A DNA stretch of 48,592 nt from an uncultured Candidatus Saccharibacteria bacterium (GTDB lineage: Bacteria; Patescibacteriota; Saccharimonadia; Saccharimonadales; Saccharimonadaceae), in NCBI GenBank assembly GCA_947304395.1, contig CAMZBA010000002.1, forward strand, positions 1 through 48,592, in the 5' to 3' direction. Positions 40,588-48,017 of this stretch are shown here, piece by piece. A model generated the notes under the pieces. The model had not been told where the DNA came from and made no database searches. It saw nothing but the letters and a program-made list of their open reading frames with translations. Made by a program: the position numbers and the translations under genes. How positions within the stretch are numbered: position 1 is the first letter of the stretch; every line of letters begins with the position of its first letter.

Positions 40588-43171
40588 AAAGATATTATTA
40601 GCACTATTCCTTATCGTGACGCTATCGATGGTCGGAAATAATGCTCACGCAAATACCAGCGAATATATCGACCAATTCGCTCAAAACAGAATCAGATTCT
40701 ATAAGCCAGACGACTACTGCGGAACTGGCGATATTACTGGCGAATGTGGCGGCGAAATTACGAGCACGGATGTAGAAGGTCGCCTCCGCGAAGTGACCGA
40801 AAAATACGGCATCCTTTCCATGAAACTACAAGAAGAAACGGGTGTGCCGTGGGAATTAGTATTTGCACAAATGGTGCACGAATCAAGCATGGGCCTCTGT
40901 ACAAACTGCGTCGCCTCACACGTAGAAGAGTTAGGAGGTTTTAACTGGCTCGGTTTATCCTATACGGGTAGCGGTTTCTATAATAAACCAGAACCATACG
41001 ACGCTGGAAGTAGAAAATGGTCAATTTATTCATCAATCGAAAATATGATGGCCGGATACGCCATAGACTTCTTGCGCAACGGAATCTACTCCGACGCCTT
41101 TCAATATTCATCAGCAAGCAACTTTGACTTAAAACAGTTCTTTTATGCAGAAATTGCACATTACTGCCCATCGTCAGACGGCTGTAACCACGATAATTAT
41201 TGGAATGCTATGAAATGGGCAATCGATATCTCGGATGAGGTTGCAAAACAAAAAGGATGGCCAAATTCTGAAGAGCTCGCAAAACAAAAAAATATCCCAG
41301 TCGGCGGCAAATATTCAGATATCAACTCAGATATCCATAAGATTTCAGAGTTTTCGGGCACCGAACCACACTCGCTCAACATGGAATGCGCCAGTAATAA
41401 CATTAGTAGTGGCGGAGTAGACGAAGATACCGGTGTTACTGCCGACGGCAATAAAGTTACCTTGGTAGGAGACTCCATCTCTGTGCATTCAAAGAAGGAG
41501 CTACAAGAGGCAATGCCGGGCATCGATATTGATGCCATCAGCGGATCAATGTGGTCGGGGAAATGGAGGGCAGATAAACCCGATGGTCTAACACGCCTAA
41601 GAGGTAAAGGCGACAAAATACGCAGCGTAGTAGTCTTCGCATTGGGCACAAACGACGATGATGTAACCGAGCAAGATTTCAAAGATCTTATGGAAATCGT
41701 TGGTACAAAAAGAAAAGTAGTCCTTATGACTTTTTACAACAGAACAGACAGCGGCAAAAACTCGGCCAAGTTTAATGAAAAAAACGAGCATCTTAAAAAA
41801 TACGCAGCGCGCTACAGCAACATTGTCATTGCCGACTGGCTTGGCCCTGCATCAAAAGACCCAAAGAAGTACATGATGGACCCACTTCACCCAACCGATG
41901 ACATCGGGTGCAAACTATTTGCTAAAATTATTGCTCAAGCCGTCAACAGCACAACCGGCAAGCAAGCAGTTAGCGCCACTTGGTCAAACGGCTGGATTAC
42001 AAGCGGAATTGAAGGATACAAACGCGAAGAAGTAATTGGCAACTATACGCCTGGCGACAGCGAACATCTTAAAGATTTTAAAACCAAAAACTCGAAAGAC
42101 GGTACTACCTTCGGCCCAAACAAAATTACTCTGCATAACACCGAAGGTGGCGACGGTGGCGGCACTAGCGGCTTAGCTCTATATGGCCAAAATGGTTTTC
42201 CTGCCCACTTTACAATCAACCTAAAAAGCAAAACCGTATTCCAGCATCACCCTATCACAAAACCAGCAAATAGTATTGCATCTTATGACTATTCAGCAGG
42301 CGTACAGATAGAGATAATCGGTTTTTCATCAAAAGGGCATGAAAATGACGACTGGTATCTATTAGACAAGACCAAATTCACGAAAGAGGAATGGGCGTAC
42401 CTTGCTAAATTATTAGTCGCAATCGGTCAAGAAACCGGCATACCAATGGACACTTCGGTCGACTGGGAAAACCCGCAACGTCTTGCGGCTGGTGAAGATT
42501 TTGATAGTTATAATGGCATTTTAGCCCATATGCACACGCCAGCACCAAACGATCATACTGATACTGGAAATATTTGGCCAATGCTAAAGGAGGCTCTCGA
42601 CTCCATACAGGCGTCTACTAACACAGGTTTTTGTGGCGCACAGGAGAAAGCATGGGGCGGCGATGATTTTCCATGGTGGGATCAATGTGATGAAAAATGG
42701 GCAAACACGGATTATGGCGGATGTGGCACGACCTGTACTTCAGGATGCGGAGTGACCTCCTTCGCTATGATGGCTACCGCCTTGACCGGAAAAGAGCATC
42801 TTCCAGATGAAGTGACAAAGGTAGCCAGCAGTAAAGGCTTGCATGTTTGCGGTGCTGGTAGTAGCTGGACACTTCCATTAGTACTCGCTCCGGAATACGG
42901 GCTAGAAGCCGAAAATATAGATGGTGCTAGCATTGATCAGATTAACGCTAAATTACGTAGCGGATATATGATTTGGACCTGCGGCAATGGTTCTAATCCA
43001 TTCACTGGAGGTGGACACTGTATCGGCATTCGCGGAATTACCAGCGAGGGGAAATGGCTATTGGCCGACTCTAACGGAGAAAAAGGACGCGTCAATAGTA
43101 TGGAGACCGAGTGGGATCCGTCTAGCGTATATCCAAGGATGAACAACTGTAAGGCTATCAAAGCGAGGTAA
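40580..43171 (+). CDS. secreted four-domain cell-wall enzyme
   Basis: The 863 aa start at the ATG overlapping the previous gene and open with a signal peptide (about residues 1-25, cleavage near AHA-N). Domain 1 (about 60-220) resembles glucosaminidase/lysozyme-type enzymes (VPWELVFAQMVHESSMG, FNWLGL, YSSIENMMAGYA). Domain 2 (about 290-455) is an SGNH hydrolase: GDSIS with S299, FALGTND, DPLHP with D434 and H437. Domain 3 (about 500-680) is an Amidase_2/PGRP fold: ITLHNTEG with H519, GVQIEIIG and LAHMHTPAPNDHTD. Domain 4 (about 700-860) is a C39-type cysteine peptidase: SGCGVTSFAMM with C723, GGGHCIGI with H813 and LLADSNG with D830. It could cut sugar, ester, amide and peptide bonds of peptidoglycan, plausibly of a host. 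Confidence 0.87.
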   Translation: MNKKILLALFLIVTLSMVGNNAHANTSEYIDQFAQNRIRFYKPDDYCGTGDITGECGGEITSTDVEGRLREVTEKYGILSMKLQEETGVPWELVFAQMVHESSMGLCTNCVASHVEELGGFNWLGLSYTGSGFYNKPEPYDAGSRKWSIYSSIENMMAGYAIDFLRNGIYSDAFQYSSASNFDLKQFFYAEIAHYCPSSDGCNHDNYWNAMKWAIDISDEVAKQKGWPNSEELAKQKNIPVGGKYSDINSDIHKISEFSGTEPHSLNMECASNNISSGGVDEDTGVTADGNKVTLVGDSISVHSKKELQEAMPGIDIDAISGSMWSGKWRADKPDGLTRLRGKGDKIRSVVVFALGTNDDDVTEQDFKDLMEIVGTKRKVVLMTFYNRTDSGKNSAKFNEKNEHLKKYAARYSNIVIADWLGPASKDPKKYMMDPLHPTDDIGCKLFAKIIAQAVNSTTGKQAVSATWSNGWITSGIEGYKREEVIGNYTPGDSEHLKDFKTKNSKDGTTFGPNKITLHNTEGGDGGGTSGLALYGQNGFPAHFTINLKSKTVFQHHPITKPANSIASYDYSAGVQIEIIGFSSKGHENDDWYLLDKTKFTKEEWAYLAKLLVAIGQETGIPMDTSVDWENPQRLAAGEDFDSYNGILAHMHTPAPNDHTDTGNIWPMLKEALDSIQASTNTGFCGAQEKAWGGDDFPWWDQCDEKWANTDYGGCGTTCTSGCGVTSFAMMATALTGKEHLPDEVTKVASSKGLHVCGAGSSWTLPLVLAPEYGLEAENIDGASIDQINAKLRSGYMIWTCGNGSNPFTGGGHCIGIRGITSEGKWLLADSNGEKGRVNSMETEWDPSSVYPRMNNCKAIKAR

Positions 43172-43174
43172 AAA

Positions 43175-43927
43175 ATGGGAAGCTATAAAGATTGGAAAGA
43201 TAAAAACCAAGAGCTAATCAACATCATCGTATACGCCGTAGTTAGCGTCGCAATCATTGCAATAATAATATCTATATTGATATACGGCTATAGTCTCACT
43301 CAGAATACCGCTATCGTTATTGATATGGCTTCCGGTAAAGAAATAAATGAAAAGAACCTAGGCGCAGTCAATGACTGGAAACTGTCTTTAATCGGCTTCG
43401 AAGACATTAGTGCCGATTACGAACAAGATGCCTATGTAGAGATGATGGAAGTTATTCAAAACTATTTCTCAATCATTCATCCGAAGGGAAAAAAGATTAG
43501 CTATCAAAAAGATAGCTGGGTGGCGAACGACGAAATAAAAAAGTTTAAAGTAAAAATAGCAGATACATACGATTATACGATTCAAACTAAAGAAGACGAG
43601 AACCAGAAAATCAGTCTCATTATTAAAGAAGGTAATTCAAAAATCTACGAATACGCCAGCGGTAAATACGAGCTCAAAAAGCAATCGCCGTCAGCAATCG
43701 ATAGTTATTTGCCATACGTAGGCAAAACAGATAACGGAGATAGCTACACCGTAATACGACGCAAGAATGATAAGAAGCTTGAGATAGCGGTAGATAGTTG
43801 CGGCGATGCGGAAATAAAAGCTAACGCGCTGAAGCATTTTCAGGCTTGGCTGGAAAGGAATAATTTTAACGTCTCAGAGTTTACTTTCGTAATGCCAAAC
43901 TATTGCGACTCGAACAGTGGAGAATAA
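43175..43927 (+). CDS. membrane-anchored protein of unknown family
   Basis: The 250-aa protein has one strong membrane helix at about residues 15-41 after a short charged N-terminus. The remaining domain is lysine/aspartate-rich with alternating strands (KFKVKIADTYDYTIQTKED, SLIIKEGNSKIYEYASGKYEL). It closes with a helix KANALKHFQAWLERNNFNVSEFTFVMPNYC, which has a Cys that could pair with the earlier DSCGD Cys. It lies 3 nt after the wall hydrolase. I do not recognise the family. Confidence 0.7.
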   Translation: MGSYKDWKDKNQELINIIVYAVVSVAIIAIIISILIYGYSLTQNTAIVIDMASGKEINEKNLGAVNDWKLSLIGFEDISADYEQDAYVEMMEVIQNYFSIIHPKGKKISYQKDSWVANDEIKKFKVKIADTYDYTIQTKEDENQKISLIIKEGNSKIYEYASGKYELKKQSPSAIDSYLPYVGKTDNGDSYTVIRRKNDKKLEIAVDSCGDAEIKANALKHFQAWLERNNFNVSEFTFVMPNYCDSNSGE

Positions 43928-43942
43928 TCCAAACAAAGACAT

Positions 43943-45037
43943 ATGAACTATTTTATATTGTTGCTAAAGCAATTCGCGGCAGGCCTGCCATCAAACTGTA
44001 TTAACACTATATTTTTTGGGCAAGTCTGCGACGACTGTCACGGTAGCGCTATCTTTAAAATTCTCTCATTTGTCATTAGTACGTTTACTATCGGAATTGG
44101 GCTACTTGCGACCATTGGCTTAATCCATGGCGCAATCTTAATCATGACATCCAGAGACCAATCAGATAGAAAATCTAAAGGCATAAAACGCATCATCGAA
44201 ACAATAATCGGCATGCTACTATATGCAACGCTAGCAATTTCTATATCGATGTTTATCCCGGGCGGAGATCTAAATGCATTTTTAAACCCCCAAGAATCAA
44301 CAGAAGGCTGTACTGAAGCTGGCTCACGGGTAGTCGGAGATGGCACAATAGACTTAAGCCAGCCCAGCGATGGCTCCAACGACCAGAATGGCGGCAGCTC
44401 AACCTGGGGGAATAGTAGCACCGGCGGCGACCAAGGCGGAAACACTGGCGGGGGGAACGAAGCAACGCAGACCGATAAGCCTATCGGGCCACTTACGAAG
44501 GATTCCGATAAAATCCAATGTGACCCCAGAACAAAGTTCTACAAAACTTACGACAAAGCACACGTTAATGGCAAATTGGTAAAAATAAACCTTTGCTCCA
44601 TTCCAAACATAAATGGAGACGTATATGTAAACTCGCGTGTATCTGGAGCATACTACGCTCTTGCGGAGGCCTACAAAAAAGAATATGGGCAACAGCTTAG
44701 CGCCAGCCAATCATTCCGTTCATACGAAAAACAGCAAGAACTCTATAACGAATATAAAAACAACGGCGGACAATACGCTGCAAAACCAGGCGAATCACCA
44801 CACGAAGGTGGCTTAGCAATAGACTTTAGTATTCCAAAAGGCGATACTAACAATGACAAAAAGACAACCTGCGCCTCCACGCAAGATTGGGGCAATGTTA
44901 CAGACAATCAATCTCCCAATCGCTGGCACTATTCGATCACATCACATTGGTTCTGCGACAATCTAAAGAACTATGGCATGCAAAGACCGGTTAAATCAGA
45001 AGTATGGCACGTTAATCCTACAACGAACTACTTTTAG
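43943..45037 (+). CDS. pilin-like membrane segment fused to VanY D,D-carboxypeptidase
   Basis: The 364-aa protein has two hydrophobic helices (about residues 33-58 and 80-105) joined by a basic loop, TSRDQSDRKSKGIKR. This is the layout of VirB2/T4SS-pilin-like small proteins that CPR genomes encode often. A Gly/Ser/Asn-rich linker (about 120-185) leads to an M15 peptidase of the VanY type: SASQSFRSYEKQQELYNEY, then SPHEGGLAIDF with zinc ligands H287 and D294, and EVWHVNP with H356. VanY enzymes remove the terminal D-Ala from peptidoglycan stems. The active site faces outside if the helices span the membrane. Confidence 0.82.
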   Translation: MNYFILLLKQFAAGLPSNCINTIFFGQVCDDCHGSAIFKILSFVISTFTIGIGLLATIGLIHGAILIMTSRDQSDRKSKGIKRIIETIIGMLLYATLAISISMFIPGGDLNAFLNPQESTEGCTEAGSRVVGDGTIDLSQPSDGSNDQNGGSSTWGNSSTGGDQGGNTGGGNEATQTDKPIGPLTKDSDKIQCDPRTKFYKTYDKAHVNGKLVKINLCSIPNINGDVYVNSRVSGAYYALAEAYKKEYGQQLSASQSFRSYEKQQELYNEYKNNGGQYAAKPGESPHEGGLAIDFSIPKGDTNNDKKTTCASTQDWGNVTDNQSPNRWHYSITSHWFCDNLKNYGMQRPVKSEVWHVNPTTNYF

Positions 45038-45045
45038 GAGAAAAA

Positions 45046-45981
45046 ATGAACAACAATAGCGAAAGACCAAATCAAGAGTTTATCCAAAATTTCATAAATA
45101 ACAGTGCCAACTATACGCAGATACAACAACAAAAGCAGAAAAAACCAATAAAGAAGAAGTTGATAATTGCCGGAGCGATAATACTGCTGTTTGTCTTCGT
45201 ATTTGCAGCAAGAGCCGCCATTAGGTCAAAGAACGGAAATGCCGTTATTGGAGATACGGCAATCTTGAATGTTAGGCTAATCCCTTCAAGCGCCAGCGTT
45301 GAAATAAATGGCATAAACTACACTAACGGCACTCATCGTTTACCGTCAGGCAAATGTCACGCCGTCATAACGGCTGAAGGCTTTATACAGAAAGAATTGG
45401 ATTTTGAGTTAGTCGGAAACGCAAACTCATATTTATTGCAGTATCTGTTGCCAGATACAGGAGCCTATACGGAAGAAGAATACGACTTACTTAGATTTAT
45501 CACAAGAGACCAAACAATCGAAAAGATGCTCAACGAGTATATGATCGATAAGGATAAAGACTATGAATTTCCTTCCGAAAGAAATAGTATTTTTGCCGGC
45601 GTCACAAGAATCGCCGCTAAAGGCTATTCCGACTATGCAAATAAAGTGATACGCCAAACAATCTCCGCATTCTTCTATTATCTACTCCCAGAAGTACGCG
45701 ATTATCAAGATATTAAATATAAAGCGGACGGAAGTTTTACGGTGTTGCTAAGAAATAGCAAAACAAGCTATTCGGTATCATTCATATCGACTTACAAGAA
45801 TGGCGTAACAGGGGAAAAAGAGATAAATGGTGTTCGCATTAAAGAGACGGGGCAACCATTCACGATATTCGAATATTACGGCCAATTTACGTTCGACTAC
45901 AGCAATCTAGAACCAATCATCGACAAAGTTGACAGAGACGACGAAAGAATCACCATGCAAGAAGGCATATCGGACGAATAA
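45046..45981 (+). CDS. second membrane-anchored PEGA-domain protein
   Basis: The 311 aa have a cytosolic N-terminus of about 37 residues, Asn/Gln/Lys-rich, then a membrane helix at about 38-58. The PEGA repeat is LNVRLIPSSASVEINGINYTNG, then GKCHAVITAEGFIQKELDFELVG (about residues 74-125). The C-terminal domain shows IRQTISAFFYYLLPEVRDYQDIKY and a YSVSFISTYKNGV hairpin. It is related in plan to the first gene of the operon. AGGAGAAA precedes the ATG. It converges with the prepilin gene, 4 nt apart, without a visible terminator. Confidence 0.8.
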   Translation: MNNNSERPNQEFIQNFINNSANYTQIQQQKQKKPIKKKLIIAGAIILLFVFVFAARAAIRSKNGNAVIGDTAILNVRLIPSSASVEINGINYTNGTHRLPSGKCHAVITAEGFIQKELDFELVGNANSYLLQYLLPDTGAYTEEEYDLLRFITRDQTIEKMLNEYMIDKDKDYEFPSERNSIFAGVTRIAAKGYSDYANKVIRQTISAFFYYLLPEVRDYQDIKYKADGSFTVLLRNSKTSYSVSFISTYKNGVTGEKEINGVRIKETGQPFTIFEYYGQFTFDYSNLEPIIDKVDRDDERITMQEGISDE

Positions 45982-45985
45982 CTAA

Positions 45986-46531
45986 TTAAACTTCCTGACA
46001 ATACCAGTAGCCTCGTTCCATAAAGCGAACTACTGCTATATCGGTACGATGTCCAGTATTTATAAATTGAATCGTGTCATTACTCAAGTCGGGACATTTG
46101 GAACCAACTACTACCGAAACTACATCGTGATAAGCTACGCCATTATTGTCTATTCTGTAGCGCAGAGAAGTACGATTCTTTTCTATTAAATTGCGCACAG
46201 CCACAACCTTAGTAACGTTACCCGGGTCAAGATCAACAAGATAGCGTTTTAGGGGCTCACTAGGCAACACGGCCACCCAATTGCCGTACTCATCAGAACT
46301 AAGAACATCGCTACCACTTCCAGAATCTGGCGGGGCTTTGCCGTGATTATTCTTTGTGTAGTTTTTTACTGCCGCAATAATAATTGCTACATCCGCACGT
46401 CTCTGCGAATCGCGTTGAGCGGCCTGAAGAGCGGGAAGGGCAATAAATACCATTAAAAAGACAAGTCCCGCAATAGCTAGAACCAAAACTACTTCAATAA
46501 TAGTAAAACCCTTATTATGCCTATTAACCAT
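45986..46531 (-). CDS. type IV prepilin-like protein
   Basis: The 181 aa start at the ATG reading MVNRHNKGFTIIEVV. The class III signal is KG-FTIIE, cut after Gly with Glu at +5, followed by the hydrophobic helix VVLVLAIAGLVFLMVFIALPAL. Processing by a PilD-like peptidase and assembly into a pilus or pseudopilus are expected. The C-terminal domain has a conserved-looking C-P-D-L-S and a near-terminal WYCQEV cysteine that could close a D-region loop. The start is the leaderless ATG 6 nt past the -10. Confidence 0.88.
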   Translation of the reverse strand: MVNRHNKGFTIIEVVLVLAIAGLVFLMVFIALPALQAAQRDSQRRADVAIIIAAVKNYTKNNHGKAPPDSGSGSDVLSSDEYGNWVAVLPSEPLKRYLVDLDPGNVTKVVAVRNLIEKNRTSLRYRIDNNGVAYHDVVSVVVGSKCPDLSNDTIQFINTGHRTDIAVVRFMERGYWYCQEV

Positions 46532-46537
46532 AAGTAA

Positions 46538-46546
46538 ATTATAGCA
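46538..46546 (-). promoter_or_regulatory. extended -10 promoter for a leaderless prepilin mRNA
   Basis: On the minus strand TGC-TATAAT is followed by 6 nt and then the ATG. No SD and no clear -35. Confidence 0.65.
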
Positions 46547-46670
46547 CCATAAATGCATCATGCCGCCACGGGGTTTTCATTATTTCATTGTATTTAGCGC
46601 CAGGAGCTAGATTATCAAGCCACCCTATAGATATAGCGGGGTCGGAAATATGAGTCATATCGTATGGCTA

Positions 46671-46699
46671 TTGACTTTCCATTACGTTTATGCTATAAT
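46671..46699 (+). promoter_or_regulatory. consensus promoter, extended -10
   Basis: TTGACT (46671-46676), a 17-nt spacer and TATAAT (46694-46699) preceded by TGC. Confidence 0.88.
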
Positions 46700-46846
46700 G
46701 AACAAAAGGCATAACTAATGCCTAGTACCCTTGTAGTTAGGATTTGCCATTCTAATTCGAGACGGGATACGGCTAGATAGCTTATCCGTCTGTCCATATT
46801 CCGTCTTGAAAACCCAAAGAGCCCAACACGCTATGGAGGAGAAAAA
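46700..46846 (+). promoter_or_regulatory. long structured 5' leader
   Basis: The leader is about 140 nt, longer than in other modules. It has a hairpin AGGCAT/ATGCCT (46707-46723) and a larger stem pairing GACGGGATA with TATCCGTC (one bulge; about 46760-46796). A second CCGTC word near 46801 could compete for the same partner. GGAGGAG lies 7 nt before the start. It may be regulatory; no known riboswitch class is recognised. Confidence 0.4.
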
Positions 46847-47167
46847 ATGGCAAGAAAAAAAGAAAAGAGTATATTCAGGCATATCACAAGGAGACGCAGA
46901 AATATCTCGAGGTTCATGATTGTAGTCATAGCTATGAGCTGGATCTCGTTGCTCCTGGCGACGCCTTGGTCTCATGCGCATTCATATCGGAGTAGCCATG
47001 TCGACAATGGGTCGAGCTATTTCGAAATGCCGCTCGGTGACTATGACAGCGAAAGATACATGTTAGACGATACGTCTGACCTGCATTATAAGAACCCTTA
47101 CTTCACGTTCACGTTCAAAGATGGTACAACCATTACCTTCCGGTTGCCCACTTGTCCTAACTATTAA
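46847..47167 (+). CDS. small exported or membrane-anchored protein
   Basis: The 106 aa have a highly basic N-terminus (about 20 residues with RRRR) and a hydrophobic helix at about 23-39 (MIVVIAMSWISLLLATPW), then SHAHS, which could be a cleavage site. The mature part is short and beta-rich, ending YFTFTFKDGTTITFRLPTCPNY. Family unknown. It is a single-gene module with promoter and terminator. Confidence 0.7.
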   Translation: MARKKEKSIFRHITRRRRNISRFMIVVIAMSWISLLLATPWSHAHSYRSSHVDNGSSYFEMPLGDYDSERYMLDDTSDLHYKNPYFTFTFKDGTTITFRLPTCPNY

Positions 47168-47173
47168 TTGTAG

Positions 47174-47204
47174 GGCCGAGAGCTATGCATTTCTCGGCCT
47201 TTTT
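47174..47204 (+). terminator. intrinsic terminator
   Basis: GGCCGAGA/TCTCGGCC with a 10-nt loop and TTTTT. Confidence 0.87.
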
Positions 47205-47257
47205 CATGCTAAAACACTGACAGTAAAGTGTACTTTGATAATATTTAATCGCAAACA

Positions 47258-47286
47258 TAAAAAATACCCCGGGCTATTCGCCCGGG
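47258..47286 (-). terminator. intrinsic terminator of the 47745-47356 gene
   Basis: On the minus strand CCCGGGC/GCCCGGG with a 5-nt loop is followed by GTATTTTTT. Confidence 0.8.
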
Positions 47287-47355
47287 AAATATGATGCGTG
47301 ATTACGGCTCGCGACTTCAGTCGCTAAACCAACGGGCTGCAAAACTCCCGAAGTA

Positions 47356-47745
47356 TTACGCTTCTTCTTCCGCCTTCTTTTGAGCCTTCCGTACGATCCT
47401 TTCATATGCAGCAATTGTAATCTTCGACTCGGCGAAGACTTCACCGTCGCACTTGATGCGTTCTATGAAGCGCCAATGAGCACCCCGAAGCGGAAAGTGA
47501 TCATGCGCGCATTTGTAGGTGACAACATCCCACTTTTGCCCATCTATATCCTCGAAATGTGCGGTAAAACGATCGCGTTTCCTTATCACGGCGCTCTTCT
47601 CACTCTTAAAAGTGCCGAAACTGGTCCATGTCTGGTAGGTCTTTTCTGGAATCAAGCCATAATCGTGCCGTTTCAGCCCCTCAGCTATCTCCGTCAAAGC
47701 AAAACCAATCGTTCCATAACATAGCTTGTATTCGCCTCTACCCAC
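47356..47745 (-). CDS. orphan soluble protein
   Basis: The 129-aa protein is not recognised. It starts at GTG 8 nt after GGAGG on the minus strand. It has no membrane segment. A beta-rich middle (FTAHFEDIDGQKWDVVTYKC, HWRFIERIKCDGEVF) leads to a helical, basic then acidic tail (YERIVRKAQKKAEEEA). It is a single-gene module. Confidence 0.7.
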   Translation of the reverse strand: MGRGEYKLCYGTIGFALTEIAEGLKRHDYGLIPEKTYQTWTSFGTFKSEKSAVIRKRDRFTAHFEDIDGQKWDVVTYKCAHDHFPLRGAHWRFIERIKCDGEVFAESKITIAAYERIVRKAQKKAEEEA

Positions 47746-47796
47746 TTAAATCACCTCCAATCCGATGGGTGGCCGTTTCTATGTAAGATAGCGGTT

Positions 47797-47825
47797 ATTA
47801 TACCACAACGGGGGAGAATAAGCAA
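47797..47825 (-). promoter_or_regulatory. promoter of the 47745-47356 gene
   Basis: On the minus strand TTGCTT (47820-47825), a 17-nt spacer and TATAAT (47797-47802) preceded by TGG. Confidence 0.8.
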
Positions 47826-47844
47826 TCATAACATGTTATCGCAA

Positions 47845-47872
47845 TTGACAAAATATATAAGTATGATAAAAC
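47845..47872 (+). promoter_or_regulatory. promoter-like signal without a gene
   Basis: TTGACA (47845-47850), a 16-nt spacer and TAAAAC (47867-47872) preceded by TGA. Nothing downstream on plus up to 48017 reads as a gene. It could drive a small RNA, be antisense to the minus-strand gene, or be left over from a lost module. Confidence 0.45.
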
Positions 47873-48017
47873 ATATATTGCTATTTAGTTCTATCAATCC
47901 CAAGGGCTAAGTAAGTCATTATCGTCGAGATCATGTGTGCGATTGCGAAGTAGCATCAAAGTTGGTAAGACATATATTTTCGGCAAAAAGTCACAGATCG
48001 CCTACGTATCTACACAA

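Noticed and set aside
46715-46981. Minus-strand frame over the leader at 46700
   Set aside because: It overlaps a promoter-driven leader and the start of a better-supported gene, with no SD.
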